Origin: Pseudorhizobium xiangyangii
GTDB lineage: Bacteria > Pseudomonadota > Alphaproteobacteria > Rhizobiales > Rhizobiaceae
DNA length: 64,000 bases
Assembly (NCBI RefSeq): GCF_020531965.1
Contig: NZ_JAJAWH010000022.1
Coordinates: forward strand, 23,848 to 87,847
Direction: 5' to 3'
The notes beneath the pieces were generated by a model. It was not told the origin of the DNA. It saw nothing but the letters and a program-made list of their open reading frames with translations, and ran no database searches. The position numbers were made by a program, and so were the translations under genes. This document shows, in pieces, positions 47,218-56,308 of the stretch; within the stretch, counting starts at the first letter, position 1, and the number at the start of each line of letters is the position of its first letter.

Positions 47218-47991
47218 ATGGCGATAGAAGAGCAGGACATCAGGCCCCAGCCATTATCACGGTCCCGCGCCTGGTTGCGGTGGATCGGCGACATCGTCTA
47301 CCCGCCGACCTGCCCCGGATGCGGGGTGATCACCGCCCGTCATGCAAGCTTCTGTCCAACATGCTGGCGCGACATCCGTTTCATCGAGCGGCCCTATTGC
47401 GAAGTGCTGGGCATCCCGTTCAGCTATGATCCTGGTCCCGGCATGGTCTGCGCCGAGGCGATCGCCGAGCCGCCGGTATTCGACAGGCTGCGATCTGTGG
47501 CGATCCATGAGGGGCCGGTACGCCATCTCGCGCATGGCCTGAAGTATCGCGACCGCACGGATCTGGCACCGATGATGGCGCTGTGGTTGCAGCGGGCGTC
47601 TGACGGTTTCGTTGCTGGTTGCGACGGGATCGTGCCCGTGCCGCTGCACCGCTGGCGGTTCGCAAGCCGCAAGTTCAACCAGTCCGCGGAGCTTGCCCGG
47701 CACCTGTCCCGCTTGTCCGGACGGCCCTTCCTGGCCAGAACCCTGCTCAGGGTCAAGAACACCAGCCGTCAGGTAGGGCTGACGGAACGAGCCCGTGAGG
47801 TAAACGTTCGCGCAGCCTTCAAGGTTGCGCCGGGTCACGAGATCGATGTCGCCGGAAAGCACATCGTTCTGGTCGATGACGTCTATACGACGGGTGCGAC
47901 CGTCTCCTCGGCGGCCGGTGCCCTCAAGAGAGCAGGAGCCTCGGAGGTCACGGTTTTGACCTTTGCAATGGTGGTTGCCGGGCCTATATGA
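47218..47991 (+). CDS. comF: ComF-family phosphoribosyltransferase-like protein
   Basis: A 257-residue ComF-family protein. A four-Cys zinc ribbon near residues 24-45 (CPGCGVITARHASFCPTCW) precedes a phosphoribosyltransferase fold with the PRPP-type loop HIVLVDDVYTTGATV. ComF takes part in DNA uptake in competent bacteria, but most proteobacteria that carry it are not known to be competent, so the cell role here is unsettled. It heads the comF-grxC-nitrilase-DUF1178 group. Confidence 0.92.
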   Translation: MAIEEQDIRPQPLSRSRAWLRWIGDIVYPPTCPGCGVITARHASFCPTCWRDIRFIERPYCEVLGIPFSYDPGPGMVCAEAIAEPPVFDRLRSVAIHEGPVRHLAHGLKYRDRTDLAPMMALWLQRASDGFVAGCDGIVPVPLHRWRFASRKFNQSAELARHLSRLSGRPFLARTLLRVKNTSRQVGLTERAREVNVRAAFKVAPGHEIDVAGKHIVLVDDVYTTGATVSSAAGALKRAGASEVTVLTFAMVVAGPI

Positions 47992-48048
47992 AGCCCGAAA
48001 ACCGTATTTGCGCGGCGCCTTTCCACCCGGCCGCACCTGGAGAAGCTT

Positions 48049-48306
48049 ATGGCAGACGTGACGATCTACACCCGCCAGTTCTGCGGCTATTGTGCCCGCG
48101 CCAAGTCCTTGCTCGACGCCAAGGGCGTCGAGTACAAGGAGAATGACGCGACGCATTCGCAGGAGCTGCGGCAGGAGATGATCGGCAAGGCCAACGGCCG
48201 CGCGACTTTTCCGCAGATTTTCATCGACGGCGAGCATGTCGGCGGATGCGACGAACTTCATGCACTGGACCGGGCCGGCAAGCTTGATCCGATGCTGGCG
48301 AATTGA
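48049..48306 (+). CDS. grxC: Glutaredoxin 3
   Basis: An 85-residue dithiol glutaredoxin that reduces disulfides with glutathione. The active site is C12-G-Y-C15. The cis-Pro motif TFPQIFI and the GG-C-DEL motif (VGGCDELHAL) that binds glutathione are present. It sits between comF and the nitrilase gene, 11 nt from the latter, so these are probably cotranscribed. Confidence 0.97.
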   Translation: MADVTIYTRQFCGYCARAKSLLDAKGVEYKENDATHSQELRQEMIGKANGRATFPQIFIDGEHVGGCDELHALDRAGKLDPMLAN

Positions 48307-48317
48307 GGGGTAGAAAC

Positions 48318-49172
48318 ATGACGTTCAAGGCTGCTGCAATTCAGATGTGCTCCGGTGTCGATCCGGAAAAGAATGCGTCCGACATGGCGCGCCTCGTTCG
48401 CGAGGCTGCGGCAAAGGGTGCGGTCTATGTGCAGACGCCGGAGATGACCGGTGCCGTGCAGAAGGATCGTGAAGGTCTTCGGTCGGTCTTGAAGGCCGAG
48501 GCGGACGACATCATTGTCTCGACGGCCCGCAGTCTGGCGGAAGAACTTGGTATTCACGTGCATGTCGGCTCGACGGCGATCGCGCTCGATGACGAGAAGA
48601 TTGCAAATCGTGGCTTCCTCTTTGCACCGGGCGGCAGCCGCATCTGCACCTACGACAAGATCCACATGTTCGACGTGGACCTCGACAACGGCGAGAGCTG
48701 GCGCGAAAGCTCCGTCTATCGGCCGGGCGACGAGGCACGGGTGGCCGAGCTTCCCTTCGCCAAGCTAGGCTTTGCGATCTGCTATGACGTCCGCTTCCCG
48801 TCGCTATTCCGCACCGAGGCGGTGGCCGGCGCCGAAGTGCTGACGGTCCCTGCTGCCTTTACCAGCCAGACGGGCGTGGCGCATTGGGAAGTGCTGCTTC
48901 GGGCACGCGCTATCGAGAACGGTGCCTTCGTCATCGCCGCCGCACAGGCCGGCGTACACGAGGACGGCCGCGAAACCTTCGGCCATTCGATGATCATCGA
49001 CCCCTGGGGCAAGGTGCTGGCGTCTGCCGGCGGCAGCGGCGAGGCGATCGTGATCGCCGAGATCGATGTTGGCCAGGTGAAGGCAGTCCGCGGCAGAATC
49101 CCCAACCTCAAGAACGCCCGCGACTTCACGCTCGAAACCGTGGCGGCGGAGGCGAAAGGGGTGGCCGCTTGA
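48318..49172 (+). CDS. Carbon-nitrogen hydrolase (deaminated glutathione amidase/Nit1-like)
   Basis: A 284-residue nitrilase-superfamily hydrolase with the catalytic triad E42 (QTPEMTG), K114 (YDKIHMFDVD) and C155 (AICYDVRFP). These motifs, especially YDKIHMFDVD, match the Nit1/NitFhit branch, whose members hydrolyse deaminated glutathione. That fits the grxC neighbour. It starts 11 nt after grxC. Its TGA overlaps the TTG start of the DUF1178 gene. Confidence 0.92.
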   Translation: MTFKAAAIQMCSGVDPEKNASDMARLVREAAAKGAVYVQTPEMTGAVQKDREGLRSVLKAEADDIIVSTARSLAEELGIHVHVGSTAIALDDEKIANRGFLFAPGGSRICTYDKIHMFDVDLDNGESWRESSVYRPGDEARVAELPFAKLGFAICYDVRFPSLFRTEAVAGAEVLTVPAAFTSQTGVAHWEVLLRARAIENGAFVIAAAQAGVHEDGRETFGHSMIIDPWGKVLASAGGSGEAIVIAEIDVGQVKAVRGRIPNLKNARDFTLETVAAEAKGVAA

Positions 49173-49597
49173 TCCGCTATTCCCTCACCTGTGACAGTGC
49201 GCACACGTTCGAAGGCTGGTTTGCCACAAGCGACGATTTCGACCGCCAGGTCGAGACCGGGTTTCTCACCTGTCCCGTCTGCAATTCCTCGGCGATTTCC
49301 AAATCGCTGATGGCGCCTTCCGTCTCCACGGCGCGCAAGAAGGAAGAAAAGCAGGTGATGGTGATGGACCTCGCGCAGAAGCAGGTGATGACCAAGCTCC
49401 GTGAGGCGGTTGCGGCAATCAAGGCGAATGCGGAGGACGTCGGCGAGAAGTTTCCCGAGGAGGCCCGCAAGATCCACTACGGCGAAGCGGACGCGCGCGG
49501 CATTATCGGGCAGGCAAGCCTGCAAGAGGTGAAGTCCCTGGTGGAGGAGGGTATCGAGGTGGCACCGCTGCCGGTTCTTCCGGAAGATGCTAACTGA
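49169..49597 (+). CDS. DUF1178 family protein
   Basis: A 142-residue protein of the DUF1178 family. It opens IRYSLTCDSAHTFEGWF, has a CPVC zinc-type pair near residue 37, and ends with the conserved KIHYGEADARGIIGQASLQE and EEGIEVAPLPVLP stretch. No function is known; the early Cys residues resemble a zinc ribbon. The start is a TTG overlapping the nitrilase stop (TTGA) after a GAAAGGGG site. It is convergent with ubiG, 3 nt away. Confidence 0.88.
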   Translation: MIRYSLTCDSAHTFEGWFATSDDFDRQVETGFLTCPVCNSSAISKSLMAPSVSTARKKEEKQVMVMDLAQKQVMTKLREAVAAIKANAEDVGEKFPEEARKIHYGEADARGIIGQASLQEVKSLVEEGIEVAPLPVLPEDAN

Positions 49598-49600
49598 GGC

Positions 49601-50347
49601 TTAGCCCGGCCGTTTCGCCAGAAGCATGTAGTTGACATCCATGTCCGGGGACATGTTCCAACGGTCCTGCAGCGGGTTGAAGAAGACGCCGGTGCGGTGG
49701 ATGACGTCCATGCCGCTTGCGGACAATGGGTTTTCCAGTTCCTGCGGCTGAACCAGCTTCTCGTATTGATGGGTGCCCCTGGGTAGCCAGCGCAGGATGT
49801 TTTCTGCCGCGAAGATGGCGAGTGCCCGCGCTTTCAGCGTCCGGTTGATGGTGGCGACGAACATCAGGCCACCGGGCTTTACCATCGACGCGCAGGTACG
49901 CATGAAGAAGTCGACATCGGCCACGTGCTCGACGACCTCCATGTTGAGGACTATATCGAACATCTCGCCGGCCTCCTGAAGCTGCTCGGCGGTCACGGCG
50001 CGGTAGTCGACCGTGGTGCCGGTCTCCGCGGCGTGGGTGGAGGCAATCCCGATATTCTTCTCCGAAGGATCGGCGCCGACGACGGTGGCGCCCATGCGCG
50101 CCACAGGTTCGGAGAGAAGGCCGCCGCCACAGCCGATGTCGAGGACGCGCAGGCCCGAAAGCGGTAGATGGCCTTTCGGGTTGCGTCCGAAGTTTTCCGC
50201 AATCCGGTCACGGATATAAGCAAGGCGAACCGGATTGAACTTGTGCAGCGGCTTGAACTTGCCGGTCGGGTCCCACCATTCCGCCGCCATGGCAGAGAAG
50301 CGATCGACTTCGCTCTGGTCTATGGTGGTTTTCGCGGCTTCGGTCAT
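49601..50347 (-). CDS. ubiG: Ubiquinone biosynthesis O-methyltransferase UbiG
   Basis: UbiG performs both O-methylations of the ubiquinone ring. The 248-residue protein has the N-terminal [20 protein letters not shown], the SAM-binding [16 protein letters not shown], the [12 protein letters not shown] region, and the C-terminal [15 protein letters not shown] stretch ([15 protein letters not shown]). The ATG at 50347 is preceded by AAGGGATGA and excludes a longer N-terminal frame. It is divergent from the SH3 gene. Confidence 0.97.
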   Translation of the reverse strand: MTEAAKTTIDQSEVDRFSAMAAEWWDPTGKFKPLHKFNPVRLAYIRDRIAENFGRNPKGHLPLSGLRVLDIGCGGGLLSEPVARMGATVVGADPSEKNIGIASTHAAETGTTVDYRAVTAEQLQEAGEMFDIVLNMEVVEHVADVDFFMRTCASMVKPGGLMFVATINRTLKARALAIFAAENILRWLPRGTHQYEKLVQPQELENPLSASGMDVIHRTGVFFNPLQDRWNMSPDMDVNYMLLAKRPG

Positions 50348-50635
50348 CGGTTCATCCCTTTTCTTGGGTTGTGAAGTCGGATGATAGGCGTTGGAAGTCA
50401 AGAGGCTGGTTGCCGCAGCCACCGGCCAGGGCGGGCACCTTGGCTGCATGTCTCGTCGCAGTGGTATCTCCAAGATGCCGCAAAGGATGAACGGTGTGCG
50501 GACTTTGGACGGGATGCGGCCGCGCCAAAGATGTTCATTCTCCGTTCAGGGCAGTTTTGGAACTATAACCCGGTACGAAGCATTCATCGGAACTGGGCGA
50601 GGGATCCTCGCAAAAGGTTTCGCAGGAGGAAAAAC

Positions 50636-51364
50636 GTGAAGAAATATCTGCTGAGTGCTGCTGCTGCATTCTGCGCGCTGATGACAGTGCCTTCCATCGC
50701 CGATGCGGCGGTGCGCGGGTTTTCGACCGCCAATGTCAACATGCGATCCGGGCCGAGCACGTCCTATCCAGCCGTCACGGTTATTCCGGTCGGCTCGCCG
50801 GTCACTATCCACGGCTGCATGAGCAGCGTGAACTGGTGCGACGTCGCATTCTCCGGTGGCCGCGGCTGGGTGTCCGGCAACTATGTCCAGGCAAGCTACC
50901 AACAGCGGCGGGTCTATGTCGGGCCGCAATACTATCGCCCGCTCGGCATCCCAACTGTGACCTTCGAGGTCGGCAATTACTGGGACCGACACTACCGGGG
51001 CCGGGACTTCTACCGCGATAGGGACCGCTGGGACCGCGGCCCCGACCGTGGAGGCTGGGACCGTGACAGAGATCGCGATCGTGGCGATTGGAACCGTGAT
51101 CGTGACAGGGATCGCGACCGGGACCGCGCAGACAGAGACAGGGACAGGGCCGACAGAGACCGCGTTGACCGGGACCGGGCCGACCGGGACAGGGCGGAGA
51201 GAGACCGCGCAGCTCAGGACCGTATAGATCGGGACCGGAACCGCGACCGAGCGGATCGGGACAAGGGTCGCGATCGTGAACGCGGCTCCGGCTCCGGCGT
51301 CACCATAAGGTCGGACGGCACCCTTTGCAGTGCTGATGGAACGAGATGCACGAGAGGCAATTGA
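50636..51364 (+). CDS. Secreted SH3-domain protein with Arg/Asp-rich tail
   Basis: A 242-residue exported protein. A signal peptide (KKYLLSAAAAFCALMTVPSI) leads to a bacterial SH3 domain at about 25-85 (NVNMRSGPSTSYPAVTVIP, HGCMSSVNWCDVAFSGGRGW). The tail from about residue 122 to 218 is mostly Arg and Asp in RD/DR alternation, and the last 25 residues carry two Cys (TLCSADGTRC). Start is GTG 50636 after AGGAGG. SH3b domains bind peptidoglycan in many proteins. The tail is a polyampholyte of unknown role. Confidence 0.85.
   Translation: MKKYLLSAAAAFCALMTVPSIADAAVRGFSTANVNMRSGPSTSYPAVTVIPVGSPVTIHGCMSSVNWCDVAFSGGRGWVSGNYVQASYQQRRVYVGPQYYRPLGIPTVTFEVGNYWDRHYRGRDFYRDRDRWDRGPDRGGWDRDRDRDRGDWNRDRDRDRDRDRADRDRDRADRDRVDRDRADRDRAERDRAAQDRIDRDRNRDRADRDKGRDRERGSGSGVTIRSDGTLCSADGTRCTRGN
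51001..51287 (+). repeat. Arg-Asp dipeptide coding repeat
   Basis: Imperfect 6-bp units of the form GAC/GAT plus CGN or AGG run for nearly 290 bp within the SH3 gene, using mixed Arg codons. Codon mixing argues for selection on the protein rather than recent slippage, though slippage is likely to change its length between strains. Confidence 0.85.
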
Positions 51365-51403
51365 GGGCATTACTGCTCCGCTGACTGGCAACAGAATGAT
51401 CGT

Positions 51404-51424
51404 GCGGGCTCCTCGGGAGCCCGC
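51404..51424 (+). terminator. Hairpin after the SH3 gene
   Basis: GCGGGCTCC (51404-51412) pairs with GGAGCCCGC (51416-51424) across a 3-nt loop, about 40 nt past the stop. There is no U-run, so it is a probable transcript end or stability element, not a classical intrinsic terminator. Confidence 0.55.
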
Positions 51425-51531
51425 AGTCGCTTGAGATACCAAGTTGTCTACTCGATGCCATTGCATGCCCCCCCCCTTTTCGATATGAGACCCGGCGAAA
51501 TCCCGTCTCTCTCGAGGCGGTTCGAGGAATA

Positions 51532-51549
51532 CGCTCCCCCTCGGGAGCG
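51532..51549 (+). promoter_or_regulatory. Hairpin in the lysC leader
   Basis: CGCTCCC and GGGAGCG form a 7-bp stem with loop CCTC, 20 nt before the lysC ATG. A run of nine C followed by TTTT lies at 51468-51480 further upstream. A role in lysC expression is inference; no lysine riboswitch-like structure is evident. Confidence 0.35.
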
Positions 51550-51569
51550 AACGGGTGGTATTGGTCAGC

Positions 51570-52844
51570 ATGGCACGCATCGTCATGAAGTTCGGCGGCA
51601 CTTCGGTCGCCAATCCGGAACGCATCTACAACGTAGCGCGCCATGTGAAACGTGAGGTCAATGCGGGTCACGAGGTGGCAGTGGTCGTCTCGGCAATGTC
51701 CGGCAAGACCAACGAACTGGTTGGCTGGGTGCAGGACATGCCGAAGGTGGCTGGAGCCAGTTCACCATTCTACGATGCCCGCGAGTACGACGCGATCGTG
51801 GCCTCCGGCGAGCAGGTAACCTCCGGGCTGCTCGCCATCGCGCTTCAGTCGATGGGCATCAATGCCCGCTCCTGGCAGGGCTGGCAGATCCCGATCAAGA
51901 CCGATAACGCGCACGGTGCCGCGCGCATCCTGGACATCGACGGCTCCGAGATCATCAAGCGCATGGGCGAGGGACAGGTCGCGGTCGTCGCGGGTTTCCA
52001 GGGCATCGGTCCGGATAACCGCCTTGCGACGCTCGGCCGTGGCGGTTCCGATACCTCTGCCGTGGCAATCGCTGCCGCAGTCAAGGCCGACCGCTGCGAT
52101 ATCTACACCGACGTTGACGGCGTCTATACGACCGACCCACGCATCGTACCTGCCGCTCGCCGCATGAAGAAGGTATCCTTCGAGGAAATGCTCGAGATGG
52201 CATCGCTCGGCTCGAAGGTGCTTCAGGTGCGCTCGGTCGAGCTCGCCATGGTCCACAAGGTGCGCACCTTCGTGCGCTCCAGTTTCGAAGATCCCGATGC
52301 ACCGGGCATGGGCGACCTTCTGAATCCGCCCGGTACATTGATTTGCGACGAGGAAGAAATCGTGGAACAGGAAGTCGTTACCGGCATTGCCTATGCCAAG
52401 GATGAAGCTCAGATCTCGCTGCGCCGGCTGGCCGACCGTCCGGGTGTTTCGGCGGCCATCTTCGGTCCACTGGCGGAGGCCCATATCAACGTCGACATGA
52501 TCGTTCAGAATACGTCGGAAGACGGTTCGAAGACCGACATGACCTTCACCGTGCCTTCCGGCGACATCCAGAAGGCGCTGAAGGTGCTGGACGACAACAA
52601 GGGCACGATCGGCTTCGACGTCGCGCAGAACGAATCAGGTCTCGCCAAGGTATCGGTGATCGGCATTGGCATGCGCAGCCATGCGGGTGTCGCGGCGCTC
52701 GCTTTCAAGGCACTTGCCGATAAAGGTATCAACATCAAGGCCATCACGACTTCGGAAATCAAGATTTCCATCCTAATCGACGGCGCTTACTCGGAATTGG
52801 CGGTTCGGACTTTGCATTCCGCCTATGGTCTCGATAAGAGTTGA
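51570..52844 (+). CDS. lysC: Aspartate kinase
   Basis: Aspartate kinase makes aspartyl phosphate, the entry to lysine, methionine, threonine and diaminopimelate. The 424-residue protein has the kinase motif VMKFGGTSVAN at the N-terminus, VVSAMSGKTNELVG, and GRGGSDTSAVAIAAAV in the catalytic half. It ends with two ACT domains (near NVDMIVQNT and KVSVIGIGMRSHAGVAA) that allow feedback inhibition. ATG 51570 is chosen by family length; the ribosome-binding site is poor. It precedes ptsP by 79 nt, an order conserved in Rhizobiales. Confidence 0.96.
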   Translation: MARIVMKFGGTSVANPERIYNVARHVKREVNAGHEVAVVVSAMSGKTNELVGWVQDMPKVAGASSPFYDAREYDAIVASGEQVTSGLLAIALQSMGINARSWQGWQIPIKTDNAHGAARILDIDGSEIIKRMGEGQVAVVAGFQGIGPDNRLATLGRGGSDTSAVAIAAAVKADRCDIYTDVDGVYTTDPRIVPAARRMKKVSFEEMLEMASLGSKVLQVRSVELAMVHKVRTFVRSSFEDPDAPGMGDLLNPPGTLICDEEEIVEQEVVTGIAYAKDEAQISLRRLADRPGVSAAIFGPLAEAHINVDMIVQNTSEDGSKTDMTFTVPSGDIQKALKVLDDNKGTIGFDVAQNESGLAKVSVIGIGMRSHAGVAALAFKALADKGINIKAITTSEIKISILIDGAYSELAVRTLHSAYGLDKS

Positions 52845-52923
52845 TCATGGGCCGGCAGGTCTCGCTCGCCTTTATGGCTGTGGCAGGCTTGTCGGATAGG
52901 ATGAACTCGTTTCGGGAGCAACA

Positions 52924-55197
52924 ATGCCGATGAGAGACCTGTCGGCGGGCCCGCGCGTATTACTGCGGCGGCTGCGCGAGCTAATGGCGGAGCCGCTTGA
53001 TCCGCAGGAACGCCTTGACCGCATCGTCCGACAGATCGCCAGCAACATGGTGGCGGAGGTCTGCTCCGTGTACGTGTTGCGCTCCGACGGCGTGTTGGAA
53101 CTCTATGCCACCGAGGGCCTGAACCCGGAAGCGGTGCACCTTTCACAGCTGAAAATGGGGCAGGGCCTGGTCGGCACCATCGCCGCATCCGCACAGCCTC
53201 TCAACCTCTCAGACGCACAGGCGCATCCGGCCTTCCGCTACCTCCCGGAGACCGGCGAAGAGATCTACCATTCCTTCCTCGGTGTCCCTATCTTGCGGGC
53301 CGGTCGCACTTTGGGCGTCCTCGTCGTGCAGAACAAGGCGAGTCGGACTTATCGCGAGGATGAGGTCGAAGCGCTTGAAACGACCGCCATGGTAATCGCC
53401 GAGATGATTGCGACCGGAGAACTGAAGAAGATCACCAAGCCGGGCCTTGAACTCGACCTGACGCGTGCCGTCATGATCGAGGGCGACGGGTATAACGAGG
53501 GCATCGGTCTCGGTCACGTTGTGTTGCACGAGCCGCGCGTGGTGGTCACCAACCTGCTTAACGACGACGCCGAGAGCGAAGTTCGGCGGCTTGCCGAAGC
53601 GCTGGGCTCGCTGCGAATCTCGATCGACGACATGCTGTCGAGGCGCGAGGTGGCGAGCGAAGGGGAGCACCGCGAAGTCCTCGAGACTTACCGCATGTTC
53701 GCCTATGACCAGGGCTGGGTTCGCCGCATGGAAGAGGCGATCCACAACGGGCTGACGGCGGAGGCGGCCGTCGAGAAGGTGCAGAGCGATACCAAAGCGC
53801 GGATGATGCGCTTGACGGACCCGTACCTGCGCGAGCGCATGCACGATTTCGACGATCTCGCCAACCGCCTGCTTCGGCAACTGACGGGCTTTAGCGGGCG
53901 TAACATGGGCGAAGGCCTGCCGGTTGACGCGATCATCTTCGCGCGGGCCATGGGCGCGGCGGAACTGCTGGACTACCCGCGCGAACGGCTGCGCGGACTG
54001 GTGCTGGAGGACGGCGCCGTCACCAGCCATGTGGTGATCGTTGCCAGGGCCTTGGGAATTCCGGTGGTCGGCCAGGCTGCCGGTGCCGTTGCTCTGGCCG
54101 AGAACGGCGACGCAGTCATCATCGACGGTGACGACGGCCAGCTTCACCTGCGGCCGATAGCCGACCTTTTGAAGGCTTACGAGGAGAAGGTGCGGCTGAG
54201 GGCGCGTCGGCAGGAGCAGTTCCGCGCATTGCGCGATGTCCCGCCCGTGACCAAGGACGGCAAGCGCATCAACCTGATGATGAATGCCGGGCTGATCGTC
54301 GACCTTCCGCAGCTGGCGGAATCGGGAGCCGATGGGATCGGGCTCTTCCGCACCGAGCTGCAGTTCATGATTGCCTCGACAATGCCGAAGCTCGAGGAGC
54401 AGGAGGCATTCTACCGGGCCGTGAACAAGCAGGCAGCGGGCCGGCCGGTGACTTTCCGCACGCTCGATATCGGCGGGGACAAGGTCGTCTCCTATTTCCG
54501 CGCCCATGAGGAAGAAAACCCGGCGCTCGGCTGGCGTGCGATCCGGCTGTCGCTGGACCGTCCGGGATTGCTGCGGACGCAGTTGCGCGCACTCCTGCGG
54601 GCCTCGGCGGATGCGGAACTCAAAATGATGCTGCCGATGGTGACGGAGGTGGCGGAAATCCATGCGGTGCGCGAGCTTCTGCAGAAAGAAGTCCAGCACC
54701 TGTCGAAGTTCGGCCACAGCCTGCCGCGCAAGCTGCAGTTCGGTGCGATGCTGGAAGTGCCGTCGCTGATGTGGCAGCTCGACGAACTGATGGCCGAGGT
54801 CGACTTTGTCTCGGTGGGGTCCAACGATCTGTTCCAGTTTTCGATGGCGGCCGACCGTGGCAATGCGCGGGTTTCGGACCGCTTCGACATGCTGGGCAAG
54901 CCGTTCCTCAGGATTTTGCGCGACATCGTGCGCGCAGCCGAGCGGAACCAGACGTCGTTGACGCTCTGTGGAGAAATGGCCGGCAAGCCGCTTCCGGCGA
55001 TGGCACTGATCGGGCTCGGCTTCCGCTCTGTGTCGATGGCGGCGACGTCGATCGGCCCGGTGAAGGCGATGCTTCTCGCGCTCGAAGCCGAAAAATTGGC
55101 AGCGGAACTGAATGCGGCATTGGACGACACGCGGTCTCATGAGCCGATCCGCAAGCTTCTGATGCGTTTTGCGACGGAAAACGGCGTTCCGGTCTAA
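52924..55197 (+). CDS. ptsP: Nitrogen-PTS enzyme I (EI-Ntr)
   Basis: PtsP takes phosphate from PEP to the nitrogen-related PTS protein NPr, a regulatory rather than sugar-importing chain. The 757-residue protein has an N-terminal GAF domain (about 20-160; VCSVYVLRSDGVLELYATEG) as in all EI-Ntr proteins. The phosphohistidine region is GAVTSHVVIVARALGIPVVG, and the PEP-binding barrel contains GIGLFRTELQFM, VTFRTLDIGGDK and VSVGSNDLFQFSMAADR. GAF sensing of glutamine has been reported for this family. Downstream gap to prfA is 28 nt. Confidence 0.96.
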   Translation: MPMRDLSAGPRVLLRRLRELMAEPLDPQERLDRIVRQIASNMVAEVCSVYVLRSDGVLELYATEGLNPEAVHLSQLKMGQGLVGTIAASAQPLNLSDAQAHPAFRYLPETGEEIYHSFLGVPILRAGRTLGVLVVQNKASRTYREDEVEALETTAMVIAEMIATGELKKITKPGLELDLTRAVMIEGDGYNEGIGLGHVVLHEPRVVVTNLLNDDAESEVRRLAEALGSLRISIDDMLSRREVASEGEHREVLETYRMFAYDQGWVRRMEEAIHNGLTAEAAVEKVQSDTKARMMRLTDPYLRERMHDFDDLANRLLRQLTGFSGRNMGEGLPVDAIIFARAMGAAELLDYPRERLRGLVLEDGAVTSHVVIVARALGIPVVGQAAGAVALAENGDAVIIDGDDGQLHLRPIADLLKAYEEKVRLRARRQEQFRALRDVPPVTKDGKRINLMMNAGLIVDLPQLAESGADGIGLFRTELQFMIASTMPKLEEQEAFYRAVNKQAAGRPVTFRTLDIGGDKVVSYFRAHEEENPALGWRAIRLSLDRPGLLRTQLRALLRASADAELKMMLPMVTEVAEIHAVRELLQKEVQHLSKFGHSLPRKLQFGAMLEVPSLMWQLDELMAEVDFVSVGSNDLFQFSMAADRGNARVSDRFDMLGKPFLRILRDIVRAAERNQTSLTLCGEMAGKPLPAMALIGLGFRSVSMAATSIGPVKAMLLALEAEKLAAELNAALDDTRSHEPIRKLLMRFATENGVPV

Positions 55198-55225
55198 AAA
55201 GAAAAAGAACACGGAGTAGATCAGG

Positions 55226-56308
55226 GTGGCGAAGCTTCCTGTAGACAAGATGCGCGAACTGGAACGCCGCTTCGGCGAGATCGAGGCGCGCATGTCCGAG
55301 GGTCCGGCGGCGGACGTTTATGTCAAGCTGGCATCGGAATATTCCGAGCTGCAGCCGGTCGTACGCAAGATCCGCGATTACGAAAAGGCGATCGCCGAAG
55401 TGGCGGACCTTAAGGCGCTGCTTGCCGACAAGGCGACGGACCGCGAGATGCGGGAATTTGCCGAGATGGAACTGCCGGACGCGGAAGAGCGGGTCGAGGC
55501 TCTGGAGAAGGACATGCAGGTCCTGCTTCTTCCCAAGGACGCGGCCGACGAAAAGAGCGCGATCCTCGAAATACGGGCCGGCACCGGCGGCAACGAGGCG
55601 GCGCTTTTCGCTGGCGACCTGTTCCGCATGTATGAGCGCTATGCAGCGGCCAAGGGCTGGAAGGTCGAAGTGCTTTCCGCCAGCGAAGGCGAGGCAGGCG
55701 GTTACAGGGAAATCATCGCGACGGTTTCCGGGCGAGGGGTGTTCTCCAAGCTGAAATTCGAATCCGGCGTTCATCGGGTCCAGCGCGTGCCGGATACCGA
55801 AACACAGGGGCGCATCCACACCTCGGCAGCAACGGTTGCCGTGCTGCCGGAGGCCGAAGAAATCGACATTGAGGTCCGGCCTGAGGATATCCGTATCGAT
55901 ACCATGCGCTCGTCCGGCGCTGGTGGCCAGCACGTCAACACCACCGACTCCGCGGTCCGTATCACCCACATGCCGACCGGGCTGGTGGTGACGAGTTCGG
56001 AAAAGTCGCAGCACCAGAACCGGGCCAAGGCCATGCAGGTGTTGCGGTCGCGGCTCTACGACATGGAACGACAGAAGGCCGACAGCGAGCGATCCGCCGA
56101 CCGCAAGAGCCAGGTGGGCTCCGGCGACCGTTCCGAGCGCATCCGTACCTATAATTTCCCTCAAGGGCGGGTGACCGATCACCGCATCAACCTGACGCTC
56201 TACAAGCTCGACCGCATGATCGAAGGCGAGATCGACGAAGTGGTTGATGCGCTGATCGCCGACTACCAGGCCGGCCAGCTGGCGCAGCTCGGCGAGCAAC
56301 AGGGATGA
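55226..56308 (+). CDS. prfA: Peptide chain release factor 1
   Basis: RF1 reads UAA and UAG stop codons and triggers release. The 360-residue protein has the GGQ catalytic motif in [16 protein letters not shown]. The domain 3 segment [14 protein letters not shown] follows it. The PxT-type tripeptide loop, typical of RF1, is found in this family near residue 190. Start is GTG 55226. Its end overlaps prmC by 4 nt (ATGA), and prmC methylates the Gln of this GGQ, so the coupling makes functional sense. Confidence 0.97.
   Translation: MAKLPVDKMRELERRFGEIEARMSEGPAADVYVKLASEYSELQPVVRKIRDYEKAIAEVADLKALLADKATDREMREFAEMELPDAEERVEALEKDMQVLLLPKDAADEKSAILEIRAGTGGNEAALFAGDLFRMYERYAAAKGWKVEVLSASEGEAGGYREIIATVSGRGVFSKLKFESGVHRVQRVPDTETQGRIHTSAATVAVLPEAEEIDIEVRPEDIRIDTMRSSGAGGQHVNTTDSAVRITHMPTGLVVTSSEKSQHQNRAKAMQVLRSRLYDMERQKADSERSADRKSQVGSGDRSERIRTYNFPQGRVTDHRINLTLYKLDRMIEGEIDEVVDALIADYQAGQLAQLGEQQG

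Noticed and set aside
51001-51287. Tandem short repeats considered as a CRISPR-like or satellite array
   Set aside because: Repeats are 6-bp codon pairs with no spacers and stay in frame within a secreted protein gene.
53209-55293. 694-codon open frame antisense to ptsP
   Set aside because: Same reason: His/Arg/Gln-rich translation typical of an antisense shadow, no domains visible.
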